Made by a program: the position numbers and the translations under genes. From Gorsachius magnificus (Eukaryota; Chordata; Aves; Pelecaniformes; Ardeidae), in contig CM067081.1 of the NCBI GenBank assembly GCA_034008185.1, forward strand, positions 4,773,821-4,837,820: a stretch of DNA of 64,000 bases, in the 5' to 3' direction. This document shows positions 24,560 through 37,538 of the stretch, piece after piece (the first letter of the stretch is position 1; each line of letters begins with the position of its first letter). The notes beneath the pieces were generated by a model. That model ran no database searches. It was not told where the DNA came from and saw only the letters and a list, made by a program, of their open reading frames with translations.

Positions 24560-25668
24560 AATGATAAGAATAGGATAGAATAGAATAGAGTAGAATATTT
24601 TCAGTTGGGAGGGACCTACAAGGATCATCTAGTCCAGCTGCCTGCCCAATTCAGGGCTGACCAAATTAAAGTATGATGACAGTGTGAGGTTAACAGTTGG
24701 ACTTGATAATCTTAAAGATCTTTTCCAACCTAAACAGTTCTATGATTCTATGTTGTTAAGAGCATTGTCCGAATGCCTCTCAAACACTGACAGGGTTGGA
24801 GCATCAACCACCTCTCTAGGAAGCCTCTTCCAGTGTTTGACCACCCTCTCGGTAAAGAAATGCTTCCTAATGTCCAGTCTAAACCTCCCCTGGGGCAGCT
24901 TTGAACCATTCTCATGTGTCCTATCACTGGATACCAGGGAGAAGAGATCAGCACCTCCCTCTCCACTTCACCTCCTCAGGAAGCTGCAGAGAGCGATGAG
25001 GTCACCCCTCAGCATCCCTCTCTCCAAACTAGACAAACCCAAAGTCCTCAGCTACTCCTCACAGGATGTTTCTTCTAGCCCTTTCACCAGTTTTGTTGCC
25101 CTCCTCTGGAAGCATTCGAGGACCTTCACATCTTTCTTAAGTGGTGGAGCCCAGCACTGCACTCAGTACTCAAGGTAAAGCTGCACCAATGCTGAATACA
25201 GCGGGATAATCTCCTCTTTTGACCAGCTGGTTATGCCATGTTTGGTGCATCCCAGGATGTGGGTTGCCCTCTTGGCTGCCAGGGCACGCTGCTGGCTCAC
25301 ATTGAGCCTGCTGTCGACCAGCACCCCCAGATCCCTTTCTGCAGGGCTGCTCTCCAGCCACTCCCCTCCCAGTTTATACTTGTGCCCAACGTTACTATGT
25401 CTTAGGTGCAGAATTTGGCATTTGGACCTGTTAAATTTCATCCCATGGCCCAATGCTCCAATCTATCTAGATCCTTCTGCAAGGCCTCTTGTCCCTGCAG
25501 AGAGTCAACAGCACCTCCCAGTTTGGTATCAACAGAAAACTTGCTAATGGTGCATTCAACTCCTGCATCCAGATCATTGATAAATATATTGAACAGGACT
25601 GGCCCTAGAATGGAACCCTGAGGAAGACCACTGGTGACCGGTCACCAGCCAGATGTAGCCCCATAAGA
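24560..25668 (-). mobile_element. CR1 LINE (older subfamily) interrupted by a second CR1
   Basis: A minus-strand copy of about 1 kb. The left part (24560-24673) is the 3' tail with TAGAA repeats and the 3' UTR. The right part (24752-25668) covers ORF2 up to the reverse-transcriptase motif [13 protein letters not shown] near 25585-25625. The catalytic motif, normally F-A-D-D in CR1, reads F-S-V-D here, and frame breaks follow, so it is dead. A plus-strand CR1 fragment (24674-24751) splits it. Confidence 0.9.
24674..24751 (+). mobile_element. CR1 LINE 3' end nested inside another CR1
   Basis: About 78 bp of plus-strand CR1 3' UTR ('gttggacttgataatctt') ending in ATTCTATG repeats. On both sides the sequence is minus-strand CR1, which resumes at TTGTTAAGAGCATTG. 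This shows that the small copy inserted into the larger one. Both junctions carry TATG. Confidence 0.88.
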
Positions 25669-25804
25669 ATTAACAATAATGCATCAACATCTTCAAAATA
25701 CATCAACAGTAAACATGCTCTCAGAAGGAGTTTCTCTTTAGGGTTGATGGTAATAATGCCATAACTTCTGCTTAAACACTGTAAATCCTATAAAGACATC
25801 CTAC

Positions 25805-25924
25805 CTGCCATCCTGTCTGCTGATTGTGTATCCAAAAAGAGGATTGTTGACAAAGCTGATGTTCACTCCAACTAGAGGGGTCCCATCTGCTGTCATCACC
25901 TGGCCTCGGATCACACATGCGTGT
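25805..25924 (-). CDS. TENM2: TENM2 internal exon: transthyretin-like domain, first part
   Basis: The acceptor is TTCTTGCAG and the donor is GGCAG|GTAGGA. The 120 nt complete the split Ala and read [20 protein letters not shown], then [19 protein letters not shown]. The pattern [31 protein letters not shown] is a carboxypeptidase-regulatory/transthyretin-like beta-sandwich, which in teneurin structures sits between the Cys-rich region and the FN-plug. NIS is a candidate N-glycosylation sequon. The exon ends with AG of a split Ser codon completed by C of the next exon. About 140 bp away (to 25668) begins an old CR1 element in the next intron, so this exon lies closer to a mobile element than any other in the window. 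Confidence 0.95.
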
Positions 25925-26574
25925 CTGCAAGAAGGAGAAAAAATATAAGAAATAGTAAGTTTTTTGACAAATTCAGGTTTTTCCTCTACTTCTGTGGCTG
26001 GGAATCCTATGGATTAGAAAGCCCAGGCCTTTATGTCCCAGAAAGCTGGGGGCCATGCTGTGTGTCTTGATGGTGGGATGCTGCTCTTGAAGACTTTCGC
26101 AGGAGTTGTGTAAGAACATTCAATACCTAAAAGGAGGTTTAGTTTTATCCTAGTCTTGAAAAGCAACTGCTGTAGCATATACTTCATTAACTATGGACTT
26201 CTGTAGGGTTTGCAACATCACATTGGAATTTGCTATGATCAAGTTTCACAGTGTCTTGACAACGTTGCCCTAATTAAGGGCAAAACACATTTTAGAATCA
26301 GAGAGAACAGAAACCCACCAAGCACTGCATGGCCATATTTAAGGCACAAAAGCCAAAGCAGCACCCTGACCAAGGCTTGACGGCTCATTTCCTCCATGCT
26401 TGGGAAAATGATGACAGAAAATTTGCTAGGTTCAGATAGCTTCCCTACAAAATGCTTGGGGTACTCAGCATGTTAACAGGTTTGGGCTTTTTCTTCCCGT
26501 CTTTTCTTTCCAAGTTTGGTAGATTGCACTATTTTATAGGCTACATCTCTTCCAGTTACTCTACGCTCTGTAAT

Positions 26575-26790
26575 GTGCTCTTTTGTCTAAGGATTTCAAG
26601 GATCTTTACAAACATTGATTAATACTGCAAGATAGGTATTTTACAGAGAGAGGAAATAAAGCACAGAGTAATTTTCAGTTGCCCAAGGTCAGTCAGAAAA
26701 TCTGCAGCAAAGCCAAAGACGGATTTTCTAGGTTCTTATTCCAAAGTCTGTTTCCAGACCTCTAAGTCATTACTACGCCTCTACCTTAGA
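26575..26790 (+). mobile_element. MIR-like SINE relic
   Basis: Contains the MIR-type core in order: 'aggtattttacagagagagg', 'aaagcacagagtaattt', 'ttgcccaaggtcagtcag', then 'tctgcagcaaagcc' and 'tcttattccaaagtctg'. The family is ancient in amniotes. Good order but many substitutions. Confidence 0.7.
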
Positions 26791-29267
26791 GGCTTCCTAT
26801 AAAGACAAAGCATCACATGTCTGTGAGAGTGTCTGAACCCAATTTTTGGCTGAAGGTAACTATTTTTCTGAGCAGCAACAGCAAATTGTGGTGTCAGTGT
26901 GCTAACGTGACCCAGTGAGTGATTTTCCTAACTGCTGTCCTGCTGGAGAGCAGAGATTGAAAGCCAATGTTTCTACAGGTGCAGGACCAGATCTCAGCTG
27001 GAGTAAATCATCCCAGCTGCACTTGCTATCTGCTCACTCCAACGGAGAAATGTCTCTTTACTGGTTCACTGAGGCAAAGGATGATATCTGCAACGTTTTT
27101 TAAAGATGATTACATAAACATGGATCATCAGGGAAAGATCAAGTTATTTTCTTACAGTCCACCTAAAAATCTGGTACAAGGAGATAAAGTACAATTTCTG
27201 TTTAGTAAAGGCTGCACTATTTGTATATACCACAGTACAGAAAATAGACCATTTGTCAGGGAGTCTTGAACAAAACTCCTACTAATCTAAATGGAGAGCT
27301 CCAATATTAACAAAAATTCTCGAAGCGTTACTAGAATGTGTTGGCAATCTAAAATGTGACTGGATTCATAGACAGTTTTGGAACAGCCCACAGGAAAGTG
27401 AGATAATGGAAATGATTTGTCTGTCACTGAGTTTACTCTGATATATCATCACTGACTTGTTGGAAGTCATGTTGTAAAAGACCTGAATCCAGCTCTGGAC
27501 CTAATAATATTCTTCATACTTCTGTTGCTTCTCCCATTGAAGGCTCTAATTCAGCTTCTCATATACAACACTTTTAAAATAGTATTCCAGTACAGTATCA
27601 TGCACATCACTCTTTAACAGGCAGGCAAAGCATAACTCAAAGGATCGTGATGCCGTGGAATATGCTTGGAAAAATGCCAGTGCTTGAAATAACCTCACTG
27701 AAGTCAACAGGTCACCAACTCTAGTGCAATTTTGCACGAAGAGAGTACGTCTAATCACATGTCTAAGCTAAGAGCAGAAGCGAGGTCTTGTCCTCCCGGA
27801 TTTTTCCATGATCCCCTCCACCCTGCCCCATCTCCTTTTCCATCCTTTAGAGAGACCTGATGAAGGGTTTGAAACTGTCTTCTCCCAGCTTCTCATCAAA
27901 TGGCTGCACATTTTGTGAAAGGCAAGGGATCACTACAGACTGTTGCTTGAAGACTAAGACCTGAGCATGAGGGACTCAGTGTTCTGGATTACTGGTAACA
28001 TATTCAAGCCAGCACTGGGACTATGAATGTTTTAAAATACTTGAGAGACAAGATCATACAATGTTGTGAACTTAAAAAGAATACTTCCACCTCTCATTTC
28101 TTCCTTCCAAGAGTTAAAAGCAACCAAGGGAAAAAATGCAACATGTTGCAGGTGTCTCTTCTGCTGTCCTACATAAAACACATGTCCAGGCAGTTGCAAA
28201 CTTCTAAGTAATATTGCAAGCACATTGGCCTAGATCCTCAGCTCATGTTAACGAGGGGATATGCTTTATATCAGCAAACATCTGGTCGATTACATATCAC
28301 TGACAACTATTTCTTCAATAACAAGCACCAGCACAACATGGACAAACAAAGAGCTTCCTCCTGCCTTGGCAGCTGTAACAAATGCATTCGAACTCCCACC
28401 TTCCAGGAAAAGACTCGGTTCCCGTTCTAGACGATGCTTTGCAGCACTGCACTGCAACTCCGTTAGCACATCTACGTGCTCGCTAACTCAGACCAAGGCT
28501 GGCATCTCTTCTCGGAGAAGCAGCTTGTCAGCAAGCCCAGCTGCATCCACCATCCTCCAGAGGACTGCAACAACAGCTTTATTTACATGCTATAAGGAAA
28601 GATCTTCCCACAAAGGGGACATCTTTCCCAAACCACAGTGGTAAAAAGAAGCTGGAGCAACATGCATAAATCTGAATTCAGTTAAAAGTGGGAGGGATGG
28701 AAACTGGAGGAAAACCAAAGCCCAGACTCTGCCTGATTAGAGTCTCAAATCTTCTCCTTCCCTAGGTGACAAAATTTGCCCCACTTGGGAAAAGTGGTTA
28801 ATGCAATGCATTGGAAGCAGCTGGCTTCTCCAGTGTCAACACGTCCTTTCTGGAGGCAAGATCGACTACCCACAACACACCGAGCCCCCCCAGGAACCTG
28901 GTTAATGCTAATTTAGTCAGCCATTTCCTTCAGAAGACCTTGGTCTAAATGCAATTACACTACAAACAAGTTAAGTGGTACTGCTAAGACATTCAGCTCC
29001 GCTAGAAGGTCTCCCAATATATTTACATAAAATTATCTCTCATGTTAACAGAAGAGATTTATTCCATTAGGCTAGGCCTGCCAGTTCAGAGTGTTTTCTG
29101 GAGATGAACAAAATGGAATTTCTTGTAGCTGGAGCCTCATCTTCCCATTGAATTATTAACAGAATCCACCTATTGCCTCTGTTTTCTGGCTTTTTTGTTT
29201 GTTTCTTTCTTTCATTACATTTACATCAGGCTGTATGGATTCTTATTTTACAATGAACAGCAGTCTG

Positions 29268-29325
29268 GTTTTTTTTTCTTCTTCTTTAATTAGACTTTTC
29301 TTTCTTTTTTTTTTTTTTTCTTTTA
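29268..29325 (+). repeat. T-rich low-complexity patch
   Basis: Long T runs with occasional C, including 'tttcttttttttttttttttc'-type text. Confidence 0.85.
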
Positions 29326-32088
29326 ATTTGTCCATAAAAGCTCCCCTGAAACACCAAATCATTGTTGAAATGTTATCTAGAATGCCAGATGGCATATCGG
29401 ACAATTTTCCACCAGCGCTTTGTGAAGTCATTCTTTATTTCCTAGAAAATTAAATTAAGTCTTCTTGGTAAGATCTGGGCCACGGTGGCAAAACAGACAG
29501 GGGTGTGCCAATGCCTTTACTTTCCCATTGCTCAGATATAAAGAAAGTTTGACAGGCTGTCAACAAAATTCAAGCAGACAAAACCAGCTTTAGAACAGAA
29601 GCCAGAAAAGTAAATTCTCAAAAAGCCATTTCACGTTATGGAAGCACATTAAAGATTTGTCTTTAATACTGACTCTGATCCAATGTGTCATAACTTAGAC
29701 ATTGGCCCTTCCAATACTTCTTACTCACAGATGGTTTCTGCTGACACTGTGCTTGGCATTGGGAAATAGACAAAAATACTGCTTTTGCTACACATTTTTC
29801 ATCGGGAAAAGAAAATTCCATGCATCCTAAATCCCCTTTTGCTGCAAGAAATGTACATTTTTTCCTTGACTGAGGATAGGTGCCATGGGAAATCTCACCC
29901 CAATGAATTTCTGCAGCTCCTCAAAATATTTCCACCATAACTCAATGTGCCTTCTTCTTTAAAGGTTTCAGATGTATGGAGATGGTTATCATGACTGCTA
30001 AGCTACCCTCAGCCAAGTTATTCATAATAAATATTTTAATTTGCTATTATAAATCTCTTCATCTTACTTACCTTACCACTTCCATATTTTATTGGTGTAT
30101 ATACATATATACGGGATTTATCCTTCTGCCCTGGATGAAACTTCAACAGAGCACCATAGAGTGAAAAATCTAGAAAGTTATTACTCATTGGGAAGACTGT
30201 TATTAATGAAATTAGGTGATCACAGTTGTGTTTCTTCCTCTGCTACAGACTTTCTGTGTGATACTGGTCATGGCATCAAGTCTGTAGGTGTCTTTGTACT
30301 CGACCTGCAAAATAACAGTTGAGGCACATCCCTTCCTCCTTGCAGATACATTAGGAGGATAATTGCAGTAATCTGCTAATCCCTTGCATGGGGATTTTTA
30401 CATTCTCATGGCATTTCATCTGTGACATGCTCAGACACCTTGCTGATAAGTGCCCATAAATACAGTCATTTGTTACCAACACGGTCTCACGGCTTTAGCT
30501 TCTGTGACTTTTTTGCTTAGTAATAGCACACGATGCAGCAAAATGTACCTCGTCCATTTGGGTTGAATGCACCTGTCTCAGGTTAAACAACCTCAGGGCA
30601 GTCTAGTACTAGGACAGATAGGAACATTGGTAGAATGCCAGGTAAAAGCGAAGGGCATCGTGATCAAACCCATGGTCACAGAGAAAACGCCTGAGCTGGC
30701 AGACAGAGGATGAAAGGAGTGGGAACAGCACAACACACAGACCTTCAAGTTCATCACTCGTGGCAGTATTTCTCTCAAAAGCCGTCTGTAAAAAAAAGCC
30801 CTGCCCACTTGCCTCTTAACTGCGCAGAGAAAACTCCTGATAGTCTTTCCTTGAACTGAGTCAATCCCTGTCTGGCTTCTCCAGTTCAGTTTCGCTGTAG
30901 GAAAAGCTTAAACTGGAAACCCACCTACTGAATTTAGCTGCCATCTGAGTTAAGGAATTAAAGTTAGGAAAAAGAATGGAAACGATCCTGCTTCTTGTTA
31001 AAGAAGAAAGGCACACGTATATGAAAAAAGTAAAAATTAAAGAGTCGTCATCTAGAAAGACCTCCACACCACCACGGATAGCACAAGTGAGTTTCTGAAA
31101 GGGTTTGGCATGTGTTGGGCAGCTGGGATACAAATTGTTAATTAGGCTCAGCAGAGAAGCTCGTCACTAAGGGCAGCACCAGAATGTCAGTGTCAGTCTG
31201 ACAAAGGGACTAAATGTGCTGACATTCGACCAAGTCCCAAATGGAGACCTTGCTAAAGTGGCACTGACAGACATGGTTTGCAGCAGATCCTGCCACTCAA
31301 CTTTCTGAGCAGCTGATGGAGTGTGAGACCCAGGAGAAGAGCGGATGATGAAGAGCAAAGTTGATAAGAGCTCTGACCAGGCTCAATAAAAGAAAGTCAA
31401 TTCTAAGTTGTTTGCAGCAAGAAATAGTATCTGTTTGTTTAACCCACTCAGTGAAGCTATTTATAAGATGCCATCACTGAAGGGTCGGGAGATGCTGATG
31501 ATTCTTAATGTGGGGATGGTCCTTAACTGCTAACCTTTTGCAAGAAACCTTCTACAGTCTTCCAGGTATTCTACAAAACACACAGGAAAGCCAACAGAAT
31601 GAAACGCTTCAATGAAAACTCACTACTTAAATTGTCTTAAGAAGGACAGGGGAAAAAGCAAGAGTTTTACAGATGTGGGTAGTGAAGCTGGTATCTGAAG
31701 TACAGTGGAAAGCGCTTATTAATCAAGATTTACAATTATACCTCTGGATGCAGATTTTTATTCTTGTTGTCTCTTTAGAGTCTAACCTGATAGTATCATA
31801 ACAGCGGGTCTTCTTCATCTGATATTTTTAGTATTCATGCACAGGATTGGTTTTGTGAGCAGCTGTTGTCCGGTTTCTCAAGCTCTGCAGGCATCTGCCT
31901 GCATTCTGCTCCGTGAACACTTACAAACTGATAGTTCTCAAAAACCTCCTTTGGCATCATCTTTGTTAGCAATATTAGTGACTGCTAGTGGTGGCTCCTC
32001 TAAACGGAAAAGAAGGCATCTTTATTGCACCACAGTTTAGTAACAAAACGTAGCATCATCCGAGGACTACCTACCGCTTCTAGAAAAC

Positions 32089-32108
32089 CCATGATCAAAT
32101 GATCATGG
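32089..32108. repeat. Short palindrome
   Basis: CCATGATCA and its exact reverse complement TGATCATGG are separated by AA. Confidence 0.9.
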
Positions 32109-33605
32109 CTCTCAAAACAATTCCCTGCTGGCTCTGTTCCTGAAAGACTCAGGCTCTAATTGCATCAAAAACTTCTCCCAAGATTTGAACCTTATTCACC
32201 TACTCGATGTGGTCCTTTTCTCTTTATGAAAGCACAATCTTCCTCTCCGATCTGCCAAGCAATCTGGCCACTGTTGGAAAGAGACGCCGCTTCTGCCATC
32301 CAAAACATCTTGGGTCGCTACGGCTCATTGACTCACTGGTTTTGCATCCCGAGATTTCTCAGTCGAGCTATAACAGGACAGTGGGAGGATAAGGGATGCA
32401 GGGAGACTGCTCAGCAAATAGGAGATAAAGAGGAAAAGACACTACTGCTGGTCTCCGAAATTATAAAACTGGCTCCATTTATACTATTTAAGTGAAAGCG
32501 TTTTAGAACAGAGTTTTATAGGAAATGCAACGCATGATAAAGTTGGGCTGTGCTTTACTGCAAAGTCTCAGTGAAGAATCCTTTTATTCACGGTGTGGTT
32601 GACTAAGTAATGTTTTAAAAGTTGGCGATCATCTCCTTTACTCCAGTACAACCAAAGAAACGCTCTCTCGCTTTCGATGAGATCTCAAAGAAACAGAATC
32701 TTACTCCTGCTTTTTCAGGTCTGTAAAATCCAAGTCAGGCGTTCAGTATCTCATAAGGTACAAGAGAATTTTTCCACCTAATACTGAATTATGCTCATTT
32801 CATAATTTTTCAGAAGTGATCTTATAACCATTATTTCTAGGAGGGGTAAAGACTTTATGGTGCAATAACTTTTGGAGATGAATAATGTATTCACGTCAAG
32901 TTCTTCACAAAAAATGTCTGAAGAACTTACCAGTTCTGTATTATTATAGTATTTGATGTCTGGTATTTATTTTGTAAGCTGTGGCCACATATTCAGCTCT
33001 GCAGAAAGACCCAAAATAAAAGCAATTCCTTCCGTTGAATTTGAGGCACCATGAAAGCAAAATTGAGCAGAACAGAAGGAAAAATACATTATTTCCAGTT
33101 AATTATAAAATGAGTTCTCTTTTTGATGATCATAGTGAAAGTTCTTTAACCATATATAAGCTGTCTGATAGCTTTGTAATGATCCAAAGGAATTAGGAAA
33201 AAAAATGGTTCCATAAAATATAGAAGATTTTATGATTGGGATTTTTAAACTGCTTTTTTATGTAGGAGGCTTTAACCAATTTAGCAAGCAAATGTCACAC
33301 TCAAAGGACAGGCTCTTCCTGATATATTGCAACGGTGGGAAACTGTACTTGGACTCAACTGTTAGCATCCACCAGCCAGAGGTGACTACCCCAAAGCTGA
33401 TCTGGAGAGGCAGAGCTTTACCCCATCAGTGCAAAGCCAACAGGATCAGCTCACACCAGTGTCTCCCACAGTTTTAAGTGGGAAAGGACATTTTAAGCTA
33501 AGCTGGCCAGAGGGTGCTCAAGCTGTCCAGTCTGGTCTGGGGTCAGCAAACCACTGCAGAGGCGATGCAGCAAAGAGCTTGGGGCAGAAAGCTCCGGCTT
33601 TTTGC

Positions 33606-33610
33606 AGGAT
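33606..33610. repeat. Target-site duplication AGGAT, left copy
   Basis: Abuts the first TG of the LTR; identical to 34168-34172. Confidence 0.9.
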
Positions 33611-34167
33611 TGTCCTGGTTTCGGCTGGGATAGAGTTAATTTTCTTCACAGAAGCTAGCATAGTGCTGTGCTTTGGATTTAGTACTAGAAGAATGTTGAT
33701 AACACGCTGATGTTTTTAGTTGTTGCCAAGCAGTGCTCAGACTGCTCAAGGACTTTTTGAGCTTCTCCTGCTTGGCCAGGTGCATAACAATCTGGGAGTA
33801 CAGCACAGCTAGGACCCAAACTGTCCAAAGAGCTATTCCATACCGTATAACGTCATGCTCGGGGGGGGTTGGTGGGTCGGTCGGTCGCTGCTTGGGTACT
33901 GATCGTTGCTCGGGACGGGCTGGGCATCGGTCGGCGGGTGGTGAGCAATTGCATTGTGCATCATTCGTTTTGTATATTCTGTATATTTTGTTATCATTCT
34001 CATTATTACTATTATTATTATTTTCTCTTATTAAACTGTCTTTATCTCAGCCCTTGGCTCTACCCTTTTTCCCCTTCCCGATTCTCTCCCCCATCCCACT
34101 GAGGGAGGGGGGGGAGTGAGTGAGCGGCTGCGTGGTGCTTAGTTGCCAGCCGGGTTAAACCACGACA
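33611..34167 (+). mobile_element. Solo LTR of an avian endogenous retrovirus (ERVL-like)
   Basis: A 557-bp element starting TGTCCTGGTTT and ending AAACCACGACA, near-perfect inverted ends (10 of 11) of TG...CA type. It is flanked on both sides by AGGAT (33606-33610 and 34168-34172), a 5-bp target duplication as made by ERVL-type integrases. ATTAAA at 34030-34035 is a plausible polyadenylation signal, and an ATT microsatellite precedes it. The text closely resembles a widespread bird LTR family I recognise but will not name. No internal retroviral sequence is present, so this is a solo LTR left by LTR-LTR recombination. Antisense to TENM2. Confidence 0.92.
34030..34035 (+). promoter_or_regulatory. 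ATTAAA polyadenylation signal in the LTR
   Basis: A variant poly(A) hexamer in the 3' half of the LTR, where related bird LTRs also carry ATTAAACTGTC. It is antisense to TENM2, so it should not affect that transcript. Confidence 0.5.
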
Positions 34168-34172
34168 AGGAT
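34168..34172. repeat. Target-site duplication AGGAT, right copy
   Basis: Abuts the final CA of the LTR; identical to 33606-33610. Confidence 0.9.
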
Positions 34173-37100
34173 GAACATGCCAGGGTCCCACGTAAGAATC
34201 ATTACAACAGTGAGCCAGCATTTCATTTGAAGAAGCCTTATGCAGTCATGAAATAACCAAATCTCTCCAGTGAACAGCACATGCAGTTTCCAGTGAAGTT
34301 ATTATACTGAATGGAGCTACTGACTCAGCTCGTAGTTACCATGCCAGACATGTCTATCAAGGAGTAATATAAAACAATGGGCATGTGGGCTGCTCTCCTT
34401 TCAGAGGAATGTACCTTGAATATTGAATAAATATTAATCAAATATCTTTGTGCCAGGTCCAAGAGAATACATCAGCATCTATACCGTACTTTAAACTCCT
34501 AAACCCAAACGTGCACGTCAGCACTTGTGTAATCCAGGAGGTACTTAACTCATTAGTTTTGTTTTTCTGCTTGGGAGTTTTGAAGGCTCAAGTTTTGCTT
34601 TCTGCACGCTCCAAGAGCTCCTAGGTACACAGGTATCACCTGAGACCTTTCAATCCCAGGTACAGGATGGTGCAGAACTTATATCAGCCGCCTGGCCTGA
34701 TCTGGGAAGCACGCCCAAATCACACTAGGAAGATCCTGCTCGAGAATTTGTGCTTGGTAATAAATATTCAGTGGGTTTTTTTAATATTTCTTAAAAACTG
34801 CACCCCGGTTTCTCTAATGATTGTACACAGGACTTCCTTCTACTGCCCACTTGTGAAAGGGGAATATAATTACATTATGATTACACTATCTATGTTACGG
34901 AAATAAAAATAAAAATGGATAGGAACTTTGCTTTCATAGAGTCCTGTGGGTACAAATTCCACAAAGTGGAAGTAAGCTGCATGTATTTCTTTAGTTTATT
35001 ACATGCAAACAATGCCATGTTCAACTCAAAATCACTTTACACTGAAATAATGTCATAATGTATCATTTAAAATCAAAGGAAAAAGGCAAACATTGAGAAG
35101 GCATATGGATAAGCCTTATACATATGCCTGTACATTGAAAAGGTAAGTATTAAAAGTATGCTTTCCTGTGCTTAAAAGGAATAATTACCAAAATAAAAAA
35201 CACTAAGTCTTTGAAAATTCTCCTACATTTCAAAAAGCTATGATTTGTGCCTAATAAGTATTTATTTCAGCAGAAAGCACGAAAAGCAGAACGATGCCTT
35301 TGGAAGACAGTAATGCTGGGAAGGTAAGGGTTTGAGGAGGTGCTGTGTTAGCCTGGTTTGAAATATGGAAAAATATGACCCCGTTCTCATCAATGTAGGT
35401 CCTGTGCTGTGCCATGAGTGCTCACCCTCAGGAATGCTGGCTCGTGTCTAATATCTATAACACAGTCTTAAACAGATGCAGCGTTTATCTTTCAAAGCTG
35501 TCCTAACCTGCAGAGCTGCTGTGCTCCACGAGCTCCTGCATCGCCTCCGGGGTGCCTGAAGTTCAGTGGGTGCATCCAACCCATGGCATTTCCCTGCCAG
35601 CTCAACGGAGCCGCGTGGCGCTGGAGCTGGGCCAGAGCCATGGGCTGGACCAGCCATCTCAGAAGAAATCATCAGCAGAAAGCCACACCTGATCAGTTTG
35701 GGTTTTTTGATTCCTAACTTTGTCTTTGTCTGGAAAAGAAGCGTTTCTTACTTCACTGTATCAAAATCACACTTTTCTTGAGGAAAAAGCACAGAAAAGA
35801 CTTTGGTTTCCCTGTGAAGGAAGCTCAGGAAGATCTGCTGGGGTGAACATGAGGTCCTCCAGATGCGGGAAGAAATGGGTGAAAGAAAAAGAAAAGATGC
35901 TTTGAAAGTCTTCCTTCAAGTATACTAAGATATCATCATAATATTCTTTGAAATCACTCAGAACTGAACCAGAGGGACTACTGAAACATTTTGAAAGCCA
36001 TTTTGATCTTCCCCTATTCTCTCAGTCATTCCTGGGCCATGGTCAATACTCACAGTTTTGGTTTTGGTAGGGTTTGGGATTGATGCAGTTGAACTGTGAC
36101 CATAAAACACATCCATTTATTTGTTTAGAGTAAAATAGTGCGCACATGTATTTATAGCATACCTGTCTAACTTAGCATCTAACAGTGCTTGTGCAACCCT
36201 CCCCAGTTGGGTCAGTAAGGTATGTTGTACAGACTGGCACACAGTGGGGACACAGGGAGGTGGAGGTGACATGTTTACAGGTGTCACTCAGTAGTGGAAA
36301 AAGAAATGTGCAAATTTAATTCTGATCAGAATTTTAAACCACGAAAACTTACTACTTTTTCTCCTTGGACTTCTGGCCTGAGGGCAATAAGGGATCACTC
36401 TTGCTGCTGATACCAGATCCAGCTCTCTGATGTGTCTTTATAACTCAGATGGTTATTTCTAGCTGCCCGTGTAACTGGGATGGCAGCAAGTAGATATATA
36501 TAACTTGTCCCCAACAAAAGGGTATAAACCACACCTACTTAAAAATCACCTAACTTATTTTCGAATATTCTTTACAAAAAATGGCAATTCTGCACATGGT
36601 TTTCTGAGGTACTTTAATCCTATGCCAACATTTACCATAAAAGACTCCGTGGATCAGGACTTTAGCCTGTTCTTGCAATTTTCTGACACTGTCCCTCAAG
36701 AGAGAACAAATATATCAGGTGTCCTACTTGAAAGTCAACAACTTGACACCACTGCATCTTGTGCTGCTCCTTATGGTGATGGACAACTAAGAACGGCTTA
36801 AAAATACAAAGCAAACAGCAAGAGTAAGTGGTTTCAAAATCAATACAAGAACGATCAAGTAGCAGAAGAGTACTTGTTATCTGTTCATCAAAATGATGCG
36901 AAAAGACATTCTGTGCATTCAGAATTTAATTTAGCTACTTGCTCTATCATCATAAACACTCATTTCAATATGGGCAATGATTATTTTTTCTTCCCAAACA
37001 TGAATAATATATAATTGCTGGTATTTTGGAGGACATGAGGTCTTTACCTTTATCCATCAGGGTAATTTATCATTGTCTTTCTTTCTCTTCTGCAGTGGTG

Positions 37101-37452
37101 AAAGAGCTTGTCAGCTCAGCTTGTTCTTAAAAAGCTGGAGTGTAATTCAATAATAAATTCACTCAAAGGCTAGCTGTCACGAAGCATTCATTTATTTGTA
37201 TCCATTAGGTGATCTGCACTGCTGTTCTCACTAAAGGGTGGCTAAGCTGTGTTTCTGAAGCCCAAGGAATATATTGCATAGATACTCAGTCATCTCCTTC
37301 ACACTCCTGCCACTTCTGCACTCCTGCCTGACTCCAGCTGAAGCACTGCCATTGCCAGGGTGACAAGAGACAGCTGTTCAAAGGTTCAGCTTTCTAGATG
37401 GTGAAAACAGACAACTGAAACCACAAAGAGAAGCCAAGTAAGCAGAAAAGTT

Positions 37453-37538
37453 AGTGGTGTCCCTGCTCACTGCAGTGGGGTTGGACTAGATGACCTCTAG
37501 GGGTCTCTTCCAACCCAAAACATTCTATGATTCTATGA
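37453..37538 (+). mobile_element. CR1 LINE, 3' UTR only
   Basis: 86 bp of CR1 3' end ('gttggactagatgacctcta') with the tail CATTCTATGATTCTATG. A severely 5'-truncated insertion. Confidence 0.88.

Larger units (their letters stand above)
18612..25804 (-). other. TENM2: TENM2 intron, 7.2 kb
   Basis: Contains CR1 copies at 19355-19735 and 24560-25668 (the latter with a nested insertion) and MIR/L2-like relics near 18700-18825, 22490-22660 and 23553-23640. The remaining unique sequence (for example 19740-22480 and 23700-24550) shows nothing I recognise; the 190-codon minus frame ending at 20638 has no domain and is low-complexity in part. Confidence 0.7.
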
